64,000 nt of DNA from an uncultured Oscillospiraceae bacterium (GCA_934572335.1 CAKTKU010000009.1:1-64000); one strand, 5' to 3'; positions 42,862 through 51,523 are shown, counted from the stretch's first letter. Translations and numbers: made by a program. Notes: generated from the sequence alone by a model not told the origin.

Positions 42862-43854
42862 TTACTTTGCCGTGAGCGGCAGTGTGATGGACACTTTGCA
42901 TCCGCCGCCCTCGGCGTTTTCTATTTTCAGCTCGCCGTTGTGGCGGGTGATGATCTCGTCGCACACGGAAAGCCCGATGCCCGTCCCGCGGTTTTTCGAG
43001 CTGCCCTTGTAGAACTTCTCCTTCACGTGCGGCAGCTCCGCCTCGGGTATGCCGTGGCCATAGTCGCGGAACGTGATGTGCACGCCGCCCGCGTCCGCCG
43101 CGAGCGACACGTCCACCGTGTCCCCGTCGCCGCCGTGCTTGGCGGCGTTGTCGAGGAGGTTGAGGAACACCTGCTTGAGCCGCTCCGGGTCGCCGGGGAT
43201 GAGCGGGATCTCCGTGGGCGGCGCGGTGTAGTTGACCTTCATACCCGCCTGCTTTATAAGCTCGCCGTATGTGAACAGCGCGTCCTCCAGCTCCGCCGCG
43301 ATGTCGATAAGCTCCACGCGCAGATTGAAGCGTCCGTCCTGAATGCGGGTGAACTCCAGAAGCTCGGACACCATGCCCGTCAGGCGCTCGGCCTCCTTGG
43401 AGATGATGTTTATCCCGCGCAGAGAGTCGCCCTGCACCGCAGGGTCGTAGGCGATGGTCTCCGCCCAGCCGGTTATGGCGGTCAGGGGTGTGCGCAGCTC
43501 GTGCGACACCTGCGAGATGAACTCCGTCCTTGATTTTTCCGCCACGGCGACCTTTTCGGACATGTCGTTTATCTCGGCGGTGAGACTGCCCAGCTCGTTG
43601 ACGTATTTGTCCTCAAGCTTTATGCCGTAGCTTCCGCCCGCAATGCGCTTGGCAAAGCCCGTCAGCTCCTGTATCGGCATCGACACGCACCGCCAGAACC
43701 AGATGTTTACCAGAATGATGTACAGGCACACGATGCCAAGTATCGCGATGCCCCAGCCGAGATAACTGCGCGTGATGAGCCAGACGCTCAAAAGCAGCAG
43801 AACGATCGCAGCCACGGACGACGCCAGCAGCTGCCCCTTGAGAGTTTTAAACAT
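42862..43854 (-). CDS. PhoR-like sensor histidine kinase
   Basis: 330 aa. Two N-terminal helices are separated by only a few residues (about 10-30 and 33-53), so there is almost no external sensor domain. Then come HAMP (PIQELTGFAKRIAGG), H-box FISQVSHELRTPLTAITGW, N-box LLDNAAKHG and G-box GTGIGLSVCDEIITRHNG. GGAGG lies before the ATG. It follows the response regulator gene. Confidence 0.93.
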   Translation of the reverse strand: MFKTLKGQLLASSVAAIVLLLLSVWLITRSYLGWGIAILGIVCLYIILVNIWFWRCVSMPIQELTGFAKRIAGGSYGIKLEDKYVNELGSLTAEINDMSEKVAVAEKSRTEFISQVSHELRTPLTAITGWAETIAYDPAVQGDSLRGINIISKEAERLTGMVSELLEFTRIQDGRFNLRVELIDIAAELEDALFTYGELIKQAGMKVNYTAPPTEIPLIPGDPERLKQVFLNLLDNAAKHGGDGDTVDVSLAADAGGVHITFRDYGHGIPEAELPHVKEKFYKGSSKNRGTGIGLSVCDEIITRHNGELKIENAEGGGCKVSITLPLTAK

Positions 43855-43924
43855 TTATCCTCCATGCGGCGCGGATCGCCGCATACCTGTCTTTTCTTTA
43901 TATATTGGGGAAGCGCGCAGAAGC

Positions 43925-44614
43925 TCAGTACCCCCACTTGTAGCCGTAGCCCCACACGGTCGTGAGGAACTCGGGCTCGGTCGGGTCGGCCTCGATCTTG
44001 ATGCGGAGGCGGCGGATGTTCACGTCCACGGTCTTCAGCTCTCCCGTGAAGTCGTTGCCCCACACGGCGGCGAGAATGTCCTCGCGGCTCATCGCCTTGC
44101 CGGGGTTTTCCATGAAGAGCTTCATCAGCATATATTCTATCTGCGTCAGCTTCAGGCGCTGCCCGTTCTTTTCAAGCGTGCGGTTGCGGGTGTTGAGCAC
44201 GAACGGACCGCTTTCTATCTCGGTGTTGGACTTGTCGTCCTCGCCGATGCCGAGACGGCGGATGAGCGCGTCGACACGCGCGGTGAGTTCAGCAGGGGAG
44301 AACGGCTTTGTCACATAGTCGTCCGCGCCGGTCATCAGCCCCGTCACCTTGTCGATCTCCTGGCTCTTCGCCGTCAGCATTATTATGCCCATCTTCGACC
44401 CCGTCGCGCGTATCCTGCGGCAGACCTCGAACCCGTCGATGTCCGGCAGCATCACGTCCAGCAGCGCCATGCATATGTCGGGGTTGACCTTCAGCTTTTC
44501 CAGCGCCATCATGCCGTTTTCCGCCTCGATCGGCTCATACCCGCTGCGGCGCAGATTGATCACGACGAAGCTGCGGATATTGGATTCGTCCTCTAAAACC
44601 AGTATCTTCTTCAT
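43925..44614 (-). CDS. OmpR/PhoB-family response regulator
   Basis: 229 aa from ATG 44614 (GGAGG 8 nt upstream; MKKILVLEDESNIRSF). The phospho-acceptor Asp lies in CMALLDVMLPDI, with MLTAKS and VTKPFSPAEL. The DNA-binding domain is LTQIEYMLMKLFMENPGKAMSREDIL and ends TVWGYGYKWGY. It forms a pair with the downstream kinase. Such short-sensor pairs often respond to phosphate or envelope stress, but nothing here decides it. Confidence 0.94.
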   Translation of the reverse strand: MKKILVLEDESNIRSFVVINLRRSGYEPIEAENGMMALEKLKVNPDICMALLDVMLPDIDGFEVCRRIRATGSKMGIIMLTAKSQEIDKVTGLMTGADDYVTKPFSPAELTARVDALIRRLGIGEDDKSNTEIESGPFVLNTRNRTLEKNGQRLKLTQIEYMLMKLFMENPGKAMSREDILAAVWGNDFTGELKTVDVNIRRLRIKIEADPTEPEFLTTVWGYGYKWGY

Positions 44615-44697
44615 ATTTACGACCTCCATGTACAGAAGTTATAAAAGCGTATCAAAACGTATCAGGACATAGTAATGCACGATACTCTTCAAATTAT

Positions 44698-44726
44698 AAC
44701 ATACCTTTTACAAAATTCATAGTCAA
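44698..44726 (-). promoter_or_regulatory. Promoter of the two-component operon
   Basis: On the minus strand: TTGACT (44721-44726), 17-bp spacer, TATGTT (44698-44703), in an AT-rich intergenic region shared with the divergent GTPase-NYN gene. Confidence 0.55.
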
Positions 44727-44802
44727 AGTTTCAAAAAAATATATAATTTTTTACGCATCAGTTACAGGTTATGTTAACCAAGCCGCAAATCAGAGGTTAA
44801 TA

Positions 44803-44831
44803 TTGATATTTTTGCCCCAAACTGTTAGAAT
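44803..44831 (+). promoter_or_regulatory. Promoter giving a leaderless mRNA
   Basis: TTGATA (44803-44808), 17-bp spacer, TAGAAT (44826-44831). The predicted start is 44838, one base before the ATG at 44839. No Shine-Dalgarno sequence lies upstream. Confidence 0.7.
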
Positions 44832-44838
44832 AACCACT

Positions 44839-47427
44839 ATGAAAAACGAAAGAGACATTACCGTCGGGGTGCTGGCGCACGTGGACGCGGGCAAGACCAC
44901 GCTCACGGAAGCGATGCTCTACCTCTCCGGCAAGATAAAGAAGCTCGGCCGCGTTGACCGGCGCGACAGCTATCTTGACACACACTGGCTCGAACGCGAG
45001 CGGGGGATAACCATATTTTCAAAACAGGCGGTGTTCGAGCACGGCGGCAGAACGGTCACGCTTTTGGACACGCCCGGTCATGTCGACTTCTCCGCCGAGA
45101 CGGAGCGCACACTCTCCGTGCTGGACTGCGCGGTGCTCGTCGTGAGTGGGACGGACGGCGTGCAGGCGCACACGGAGACGCTGTGGGCGCTGTTGCGGCG
45201 GTATAACGTGCCGTGCTTTGTGTTCGTGACGAAGATGGATCTGGCGAACGCCGACCGCGCCGCCATCATGTCCAACCTCTCCGCCCGCCTTGGCGAGCTG
45301 TGCGCGGACTTCACGCTCCCGCCCGCGGAGCGGGATGAGGCGGTCGCCCTCACGGGGGAGCGCGCCATGGATATATATGCCCGCACCGGCGCTTTCAGCG
45401 ACGCGGACATCGCCGCGCTCGTCGCCGCGAGGGAGCTTGTGCCCTGCTTTTTCGGCTCCGGGCTGAAGCTCGACGGCGTGGAGGCGCTGCTCGACGCGCT
45501 CACGCGGTATATCCCGCCGCGCGAATGGGGCGGCGGCTTTTCTGCGCAGGTGTATAAGATCGCGCGCGACGCACAGGGCAAGCGCATGACGTTCATGAAG
45601 CTCACCGGCGGCGAGATTTCCGTGCGCTCTGCTATTATATATAATAGCGCGGACGGCGCGCGCCATGAGGAGAAGATAACCCAGCTGCGCATATACTCCG
45701 GCATGAAGTACGACACGGCGGACACTGTCCGCGCCGGGCAGGTGTGCGCCGCGCTTGGGCTGACGGAGACGTACCCCGGCGAGGGGCTCGGCGCGCAGAC
45801 GGATTCTGCCGCCGCCGCGATGGAGGGCGTGATGAGCTACCGCGTCATCCTCCCCGCCGGGGCGGACGCGCGCGTCGTGCTGCCAAAGCTTATGCTCCTG
45901 CAGGAGGAGGACCCGCAGCTTCACATCGTCTGGGAGCCATCCTTGCGCTCCATCTCCGTGCAGCTCATGGGCAAGGTGCAGACCGAGGTCTTCAAAAGCC
46001 TTGTCAGGGAGCGCTTTGACCTCGACGTGGAGCTGGACGCCGGGCACATAATGTACCGCGAGACTATCGCCAATAAGGTCGAGGGCGTGGGGCACTTTGA
46101 GCCTCTGCGCCACTATGCCGAGGTTCATCTTGTGCTCGAACCCATGCCGCGCGGCAGCGGCATCGTCGTCGACTCCGCAGTCAGCGAGGATGAGCTGGAC
46201 GGCAACTGGCAGCGCCTCATTCTCAGCCATATCCTCGAAAAGCCACACAGGGGCGTGCTGACGGGCGCGCCCATAACGGATATGAAAATAACGCTCGCCG
46301 CAGGGCGCGCGCATCTCAAGCACACGGAGGGCGGCGACTTCCGTCAGGCGACCTACCGCGCGATACGGCAGGGGTTCATGCAGGCGGAGAGCGTGCTTTT
46401 GGAGCCGTATTACGCCTTCACCCTCGCCGTCCCGCCGGAGCAGCTTGGGCGCGCAATATCCGATCTTCGCGCCATGAACGCGGAGTTCTCCTCGCCCGAG
46501 GACGACGGGGGCTTCACGCGCGTCACGGGCGCGGCGCCCGTCTCCGCGATGAACGGATACATGGCGGAGCTTGTCGCCTATACCCATGGGCGCGGACGGC
46601 TCTCTCTTAGGCTCGACAGCTACCGCCCCTGCAAAAATCAGCGCGCCGTGGTCGACGCCGCGGGCTACGACCCGCTTGCCGACACGGACAATACGCCCGA
46701 TTCGGTGTTCTGCGCGCACGGCGCGGGCTTCAACGTCCGCTGGGACGAGGTCAAAAACTATATGCACCTTGACTCCGTCCTCGACTCCCGCAGGGAGGAG
46801 AGTGCTGTCCCCGCCGCCGTGCGCCGCACCGTCAGCATCGACGAGCGCGAGCTTGAGGCGATAATGGAGCGCGAGTTCGGTCCGATAAAGCGCCCGATGT
46901 ACACTTCCTCCCGCGTCAATGCCGCCCCGGCGGCACAGGTGAACGCCGCGCCGCGAAAGCAGTATGTCATTGTCGACGGGTATAACCTCATCTTCGCGTG
47001 GGATGAGCTGAAGGCCCTCGCGGCGGACAGCATGGACCTTGCGCGCACGCGGCTGGCGGACATGCTCTCCAACTACGCGGGGTATACGAAAAACGAGACG
47101 GTGCTCGTGTTCGACGCTTACCGCACGCCGCCCAGCGCCGCCGCGCGTGGCGAGTATCACAATATCCGCGTTGCCTATACCGACATGGGCGAGACCGCGG
47201 ATATGTATATCGAGCGCATCGCAAACGAGATCGGCAAAAACTACGACGTGCGTGTCGTCACGAACGACAGCCTTATCCGCCTCTCCGCGCTCCGCTCCGG
47301 CGTGCTTCGCTGCTCGTCGAAGGAGTTTATCGCGGAGCTTGAGTGGACGAGTGCGCGCATAGAGGAGATACTTGCCGCGACGAATAAAAACGCACACACC
47401 ACGAGGCTTGAAGATGGAAAGAGATGA
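44839..47427 (+). CDS. TetM/EF-G-like ribosomal GTPase fused to a YacP/Rae1-type NYN nuclease
   Basis: 862 aa. Residues about 1-660 are a TetM/TetO-type ribosomal protection GTPase: P-loop AHVDAGKT (13-20), RERGITIFSKQ (G2/switch I), DTPGHVDF (G3), VTKMD (G4), then domains II-V. Residues about 705-862 are a complete NYN domain of the YacP/Rae1 type: YVIVDGYNLIFAWDELKAL, LVFDAYRTP, YTDMGETADMYIERI, RVVTNDSLIRL with the conserved acidic residues. Rae1 of Bacillus cuts mRNA in the ribosomal A site, where TetM-like GTPases bind, so the fusion could release drug or stall and cut the message (inference). ATG 44839 is chosen because an earlier TTG lies in the -35 box. It overlaps ylmH by 14 bases. 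Confidence 0.92.
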   Translation: MKNERDITVGVLAHVDAGKTTLTEAMLYLSGKIKKLGRVDRRDSYLDTHWLERERGITIFSKQAVFEHGGRTVTLLDTPGHVDFSAETERTLSVLDCAVLVVSGTDGVQAHTETLWALLRRYNVPCFVFVTKMDLANADRAAIMSNLSARLGELCADFTLPPAERDEAVALTGERAMDIYARTGAFSDADIAALVAARELVPCFFGSGLKLDGVEALLDALTRYIPPREWGGGFSAQVYKIARDAQGKRMTFMKLTGGEISVRSAIIYNSADGARHEEKITQLRIYSGMKYDTADTVRAGQVCAALGLTETYPGEGLGAQTDSAAAAMEGVMSYRVILPAGADARVVLPKLMLLQEEDPQLHIVWEPSLRSISVQLMGKVQTEVFKSLVRERFDLDVELDAGHIMYRETIANKVEGVGHFEPLRHYAEVHLVLEPMPRGSGIVVDSAVSEDELDGNWQRLILSHILEKPHRGVLTGAPITDMKITLAAGRAHLKHTEGGDFRQATYRAIRQGFMQAESVLLEPYYAFTLAVPPEQLGRAISDLRAMNAEFSSPEDDGGFTRVTGAAPVSAMNGYMAELVAYTHGRGRLSLRLDSYRPCKNQRAVVDAAGYDPLADTDNTPDSVFCAHGAGFNVRWDEVKNYMHLDSVLDSRREESAVPAAVRRTVSIDERELEAIMEREFGPIKRPMYTSSRVNAAPAAQVNAAPRKQYVIVDGYNLIFAWDELKALAADSMDLARTRLADMLSNYAGYTKNETVLVFDAYRTPPSAAARGEYHNIRVAYTDMGETADMYIERIANEIGKNYDVRVVTNDSLIRLSALRSGVLRCSSKEFIAELEWTSARIEEILAATNKNAHTTRLEDGKR

Positions 47428-48157
47428 ACTTTTGCGCCGCGCGGAGGACTTGTCCGCGCGCTGCGACAGGACGGGCAAGCTGACCCACACGGGATTTCTC
47501 ACCCCGGCGGAGCGCTATGAGCTGGAAGGCTGGGGCAAATATGCCGCCGTGCCGCCGGTGTTCTCCGGCGGGCGCGCCGGGTGCGAGCGCACAGCGGCGT
47601 TCTTCCTGCCGTATTATATGGATAAAGAGAGCTTTGACCCGGCGGAATATATCGACGCCATCGCCTTCACGGCGCACTTCGGCGCGCCGGGGCACCGCGA
47701 CTATATGGGCGCGCTGCTCGCTATGGGCATCGGGCGCGAGTGGCTGGGCGATATATGGGTGCAGAATGACCACGCGTATGTCTTCTGCATGCCGTCCGTC
47801 ACGGAGCACCTGCTCACGCTCGACAAGGTCGGGCGCTGCGGCGTGACGGCGGAGCGTATCGCGCCCGCCGACGTTCCCGACCCCGTGCGCGAGGTGAAGG
47901 AGGTCAGCTTTTCCGTCATGAGCCTCCGGCTGGACGCTGTCGCGGCGGGGATGTTCTCCATGTCGCGCACCGAGGCGGCAAAGCACATCGCCGCGGGCGG
48001 CGTAAGCGTCAACTACGCCGAATGCCTCAAGCCCGATCTCGCGCTGCACGAGGGGGATATGCTCTCCATGCGCGGCGTGGGCAAGGGGCGGCTCACCGGC
48101 ACGGGCGGCACATCCCGCAAGGGGCGGCTGTTCGTATACGCGGAGATATTCAAATAG
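47414..48157 (+). CDS. YlmH-family S4-domain RNA-binding protein
   Basis: 247 aa from ATG 47414 (GAGG 7 nt upstream). The N-terminal two-thirds is the YlmH fold (LTPAERYELEGWGKYAAVPPVFSGG, AFTAHFGAPGHRDYMGALLAMGIGREWLGDIWV). The C-terminal S4 domain (RLDAVAAGMFSMSRTEAAKHIAAGGVSVNY) binds structured RNA. YlmH has been connected to ribosome-associated quality control in Bacillus. Here it is not in the division cluster but coupled to the GTPase-NYN gene, which suggests a shared role at stalled ribosomes (inference). Confidence 0.92.
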   Translation: MERDELLRRAEDLSARCDRTGKLTHTGFLTPAERYELEGWGKYAAVPPVFSGGRAGCERTAAFFLPYYMDKESFDPAEYIDAIAFTAHFGAPGHRDYMGALLAMGIGREWLGDIWVQNDHAYVFCMPSVTEHLLTLDKVGRCGVTAERIAPADVPDPVREVKEVSFSVMSLRLDAVAAGMFSMSRTEAAKHIAAGGVSVNYAECLKPDLALHEGDMLSMRGVGKGRLTGTGGTSRKGRLFVYAEIFK

Positions 48158-48187
48158 CAGTAAGTGAAAGGATATAGGATATAAGTT

Positions 48188-49270
48188 ATGAAAGAGGCTG
48201 TGTTCCATTTCCCGACGGAGGGCGTTCCTGTCGACTGCCGCCAGATAAAGAGCGGGCATATAAACGAGACCTATCTCATCACCACCGATACCGGCGCGAA
48301 GTATATCCTCCAATGGATAAATCAGTTCGTTTTCCCGAACGTGAACGCGCTGATGAACAATATGTCCGCCATCAGCGCCTATCTTGCGCACCGCACCGGC
48401 GAAAAGACCGCCATGATAAGCTATATGGACACGCTCGACGGACACAATTATTATGACGACGGCGAGGGCGGCGCGTGGCGCGTCTATCGCTTTGTCGACA
48501 ACAGCGTCTGCCTCCAGGCCGCCGAAACGCCGGAGGACTTTGCCGAGAGCGCCCGCGCCTTCGGGCATTTCCAGTATGCCCTGCGCGACTTTCCCGCCGA
48601 AACGCTGGAGGAGACCATCGTCAATTTCCATAATACGCCCGACCGCTACCGGCAGTTCCGCGCGGCGATAGCCGCGGACGCAAAGCAGCGCGCCGCCGGG
48701 GTGCGCGATGACATCGCCTTCGCGCTCGAGCGGGAGGAGCGCGCCTGTGTGCTGCACAAAATGCGCATGGACGGTACTCTGCCCGTCCGCGCCACGCATA
48801 ATGACACGAAAATCAATAATGTCCTCTTCGACGCGGACACGCGCAAGGCCATCTGCGTCATCGACCTTGACACGGTCATGCCCGGTCTCTCCGCCTATGA
48901 TTTCGGCGACGCGATACGCTTCGGCGCGTCGACCGCCGCCGAGGATGAGCCGGACCTCGCCAAGGTCAGCCTTGATTTTGAGCTGTTCCGCGCGTTCACG
49001 CGCGGCTTCCTCGAAGCCTGCCCCAGCCTAACGGACGCGGAGATAGACGCGCTCGCCCAGGGGGCGTACACCATGACCGTCGAGTGCGGCATCCGCTTCC
49101 TCGGCGACTATATCAACGGCGATGTGTATTTCTCCATCGACCGCCCGGAGCAGAACCGCGACCGCGCACGCACGCAGTTCAGGCTTGCCGCCGATATGGA
49201 GCGCCATTGGGACGAGATGCGCGATATAGTCCGCGCCGAGCACGCGGAGCTCGCGGCAAAGCGTGCGTGA
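48188..49270 (+). CDS. APH-fold sugar kinase, N-acetylhexosamine 1-kinase-like
   Basis: 360 aa. The aminoglycoside-phosphotransferase fold has the start GHINETYLITTDTGAKYILQWIN, the catalytic loop THNDTKINNVLFD and the metal-binding VIDLDTVMPG. As I recall it, length and sequence match the NahK kinases of bifidobacteria throughout, including GGAWRVYRF, FRFGAST-like RFGASTAAEDE and MECGMRFL-like VECGIRFLGDY. NahK phosphorylates GlcNAc/GalNAc at C1. It is 30 bases behind ylmH, probably readthrough rather than shared function. No lacto-N-biose phosphorylase lies nearby. Confidence 0.82.
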   Translation: MKEAVFHFPTEGVPVDCRQIKSGHINETYLITTDTGAKYILQWINQFVFPNVNALMNNMSAISAYLAHRTGEKTAMISYMDTLDGHNYYDDGEGGAWRVYRFVDNSVCLQAAETPEDFAESARAFGHFQYALRDFPAETLEETIVNFHNTPDRYRQFRAAIAADAKQRAAGVRDDIAFALEREERACVLHKMRMDGTLPVRATHNDTKINNVLFDADTRKAICVIDLDTVMPGLSAYDFGDAIRFGASTAAEDEPDLAKVSLDFELFRAFTRGFLEACPSLTDAEIDALAQGAYTMTVECGIRFLGDYINGDVYFSIDRPEQNRDRARTQFRLAADMERHWDEMRDIVRAEHAELAAKRA

Positions 49271-49297
49271 AATCTGACAAATACCGCATATCCGCTG

Positions 49298-49640
49298 TTG
49301 ACGGACACTCGCGAAAATGATATTGTTACCCTCGGATGACAAGAGCACACACGCCTGACAGCGTGTCTTTCCGGTGCTTTTTGTCCTTTTCGCCTTGATG
49401 GGTTACGACACATCTGCGTCTCAAAAGCCAAAAATCACTCGAAAATCCAAAGCTGTCAGGTGCAAAGCAGTTTTGCCGTGGCAGAAAAGCGGTCAGACGA
49501 CGAAAAGACCGCAGGGAATACTTTGTGTATTTACAAGGTCTTTGAGGATGTATGGGCGTTTTTCTGCCCGTCAAAACCGTGTGTGTCCTTGTCAACCGAG
49601 GGTATAACAACAATATATGGAGAGGTGCAGGTATATACAT
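49298..49640 (+). promoter_or_regulatory. Intergenic region with a promoter and structured leader before the EFR1 gene
   Basis: TTGACG (49298-49303), 17-bp spacer, TATTGT (49321-49326) predict a leader of about 310 nt. It contains several hairpins: ACACGC/GCGTGT (about 49351-49368), TGCC-GT-GGCA (49474-49483), GCGGTC/GACCGC (49489-49512) and GGGC/GCCC (about 49555-49570). A second possible promoter (TTGTCA-17-AATATA) lies just before the gene. No known riboswitch class is recognised. Confidence 0.45.
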
Positions 49641-50378
49641 ATGAAAGCAACGGTTTTGTATTTCAGCCCGACCGGCGGCACGGAGCGCGTGGCGCAGCTC
49701 ATCGCGGGCGAGCTCAAGGCGCAGGCGCTGGACATCACGGTCTTTGACTACGACCTCAGCTACGGTGAGGACGAGGTCATCTTCTTCTGCTTCCCGGTCT
49801 ACGGCGGCAGGATCCCCAAGCCCATGTATAAGCGCATGCAGGGCATACGCGGGGCGCGCACCCCGGCGGTGCTCGTGGCGGTGTACGGCAACCGCGCCGT
49901 GGAGGACGCGCTCATGGAGATGAGCGACCTTGCGCGCGAGAAGGGCTTCCGCACCGTCGGAGGCGCGGAGATGATCGCGCCGCATTCCATCGACCGCCGC
50001 TTCGGCGCCGGTCGCCCGGACGAGAGCGACACCGCAAAGCTCATGGACTTTCTCCGTAAGCTTGAGGCGAAGGAGACCCTCGGCGTCGTCGCCATGCCCG
50101 GCAGCCACGATTACCGCAAGTATGACGGTCTGCCGCTCCGCCCCGTCTCCGGCAAGGATTGCAGCGGCTGCGGCACGTGCGCGCAGGAGTGCCCCACGGG
50201 CGCAATCGACGGGGGAGACCCCATGAAGCCCGACCCCGCCAAGTGCATCTCGTGCATGCGCTGTGTCAGCGTCTGCCCGTTTGAGGTGCGCCATGTGCCC
50301 AAGGCGCTGCTCGCCGCGGCGTCGGCGTCCCTACGCATTGTCTGCTCGTCGAGAAAAGAGCCGAAGTTCTATATCTGA
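49641..50378 (+). CDS. EFR1-family flavodoxin-ferredoxin protein
   Basis: 245 aa. The N-terminal flavodoxin domain has the FMN loop YFSPTGGTERVA and FCFPVYGGRIPKP. The C-terminal part holds two 4Fe-4S motifs: CSGCGTCAQECPTGAI and CISCMRCVSVCPFEVR. Such proteins shuttle electrons in the cytoplasm of anaerobes; the partner is unknown. ATG 49641 gives the family N-terminus, and the upstream ATG at 49617 is a possible alternative. Confidence 0.92.
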   Translation: MKATVLYFSPTGGTERVAQLIAGELKAQALDITVFDYDLSYGEDEVIFFCFPVYGGRIPKPMYKRMQGIRGARTPAVLVAVYGNRAVEDALMEMSDLAREKGFRTVGGAEMIAPHSIDRRFGAGRPDESDTAKLMDFLRKLEAKETLGVVAMPGSHDYRKYDGLPLRPVSGKDCSGCGTCAQECPTGAIDGGDPMKPDPAKCISCMRCVSVCPFEVRHVPKALLAAASASLRIVCSSRKEPKFYI

Positions 50379-50444
50379 CCTGAAAAGCGTTATCGCGCCG
50401 CGTGTGTCTGCGGCGCGATTTTTGCGCACTTAGTGGATTTTGTG

Positions 50445-50484
50445 TCAATTAAAATTGAAAATCAGTTGAACAACTGTTTACGAT
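50445..50484 (+). promoter_or_regulatory. Promoter with two palindromes before the tetR at 50540
   Basis: Perfect 14-bp palindromes TCAATT-AA-AATTGA (50445-50458) and CAGTTG-AA-CAACTG (50463-50476), 18 bp apart centre to centre. They flank and fill a possible promoter, TTGAAA (50455-50460), 18-bp spacer, TACGAT (50479-50484). Confidence 0.6.
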
Positions 50485-50539
50485 GGTGCTGTAAAGTATC
50501 TGTATAACGTATAATACCGTCAATATGGGGGGCTATGTG

Positions 50540-51100
50540 ATGGCACAGTATACGCAGAAGGCTATTATAGAGACGTTTGAGAAAATGCTGATCGAGATGC
50601 CGTTTGACAAGATAACGGTGTCGGCGCTCGTGCGCCGGTGCGAGATCAGCTCCAACACGTTTTATTATCATTACAGCGATATTTATAATCTCCTGGACGT
50701 ATGGCTGCGCGGCGAGCTGAGCACCTATGCCAGCGGCAAGCCGCCGTATGACGATTTCAAGCTCGCCATGAAGGACTTTCTGCGCGACTGTGCGGAGCAT
50801 TCCGCCATTATTTATCATATCTTCAATTCCCTTTCCCGCGACAGGATGGAGCGCTTTGTCTTCACGCTGGGGGAGGACGTGTTCTACCGCTATGTGTGCC
50901 GCCGCGCGGCGGCGTATGAGGTGCCGGAGGCGCGGCTGAAGGAGATGGCGGACGTCTGCCGCTATTCGTTCGCGGGGCTGTTTCTGCGCTTCCTCTGGGG
51001 GCGCATGAAGGAGGATATCGACGCCATGGTCGACGGGTACAGCGAGGTGCTCGACGGCCTCGTCATGGGTACGGCGATGAAATATCCCCGCCGTGTCTGA
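50540..51100 (+). CDS. TetR-family regulator (DhaS-like)
   Basis: 186 aa from ATG 50540 (GGGGGG 8 nt upstream). The HTH KAIIETFEKMLIEMPFDKITVSALVRRCEISSNTFYYHY is followed by the aromatic-rich C-terminal domain seen in DhaS-like regulators. Its start lies 161 bases behind the EFR1 gene. Two 14-bp palindromes lie in its promoter, so it should be autoregulated. The 34-aa peptide gene downstream may belong to its transcript. Confidence 0.88.
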   Translation: MAQYTQKAIIETFEKMLIEMPFDKITVSALVRRCEISSNTFYYHYSDIYNLLDVWLRGELSTYASGKPPYDDFKLAMKDFLRDCAEHSAIIYHIFNSLSRDRMERFVFTLGEDVFYRYVCRRAAAYEVPEARLKEMADVCRYSFAGLFLRFLWGRMKEDIDAMVDGYSEVLDGLVMGTAMKYPRRV

Positions 51101-51216
51101 GCGTTGCACAACTCGCTGAGAGTGTACTAAATCCGCCATTCCGGCACGTTTTATCAGTTTATTTCCGCACGGAAGTGCGGTACTATATACTCAGATAACA
51201 CAGAAGGAGCGTTCAT

Positions 51217-51321
51217 ATGAAGAATATATTCAAGACCGTTCGCAAGATCATCGTTGTCACCGGCGTTGCCGTCCTCGGCGCTGTCGGGTACTTCGTGTAT
51301 AAGAAGTTCATCAAAAAGTAA
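51217..51321 (+). CDS. 34-aa basic amphipathic membrane peptide
   Basis: An ATG with AGAAGGAG at the right distance opens a frame: MKNIFKTVRKIIVVTGVAVL and then a glycine/tyrosine stretch ending in YKKFIKK. One hydrophobic helix (about residues 10-26) is flanked by lysines at both ends. The layout resembles type I toxins or phenol-soluble-modulin-like peptides, but it could also be a small membrane-protein subunit. Strong translation signals and a strong terminator behind it (51428) support a real gene. It lies directly upstream of the agr locus. Confidence 0.65.
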   Translation: MKNIFKTVRKIIVVTGVAVLGAVGYFVYKKFIKK

Positions 51322-51427
51322 GCATCCCATATTTTCTCCAATCTTCCATTTCTCTGTTTCTCCCATCCCCTCTGCGTCATATTGCGCCCGGTCTCTTGCT
51401 CAGCCGGACGTATTATGATATGAAAAA

Positions 51428-51470
51428 CAACAGGCGCGGCAGCCTCCCATATGCCGCGTCTGTTGTTTTT
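51428..51470 (+). terminator. Terminator, copy 1 of a 43-bp repeat
   Basis: A 14-bp stem with one G-U pair (CAACAGGCGCGGCA with its complement), 10-nt loop, then TTTTTTT. The same 43 bases occur again at 57300-57342 without change. Copy 1 precedes agrA; copy 2 follows the first solute-binding lipoprotein. Confidence 0.88.
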
Positions 51471-51494
51471 TTGCGTAAAAAGCCAGAGAGCGCC

Positions 51495-51523
51495 TTGAAA
51501 AACAAGAAAATTATGTATATACT
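51495..51523 (+). promoter_or_regulatory. agrAC promoter
   Basis: TTGAAA (51495-51500), 17-bp spacer, TATACT (51518-51523). No direct repeats lie upstream, so it looks constitutive. Confidence 0.7.

Noticed and set aside
45019..47502. 827-aa minus-strand frame opposite the GTPase-NYN gene
   Set aside because: No recognisable motif and a skewed Arg/His composition; the sense strand encodes two complete domains.
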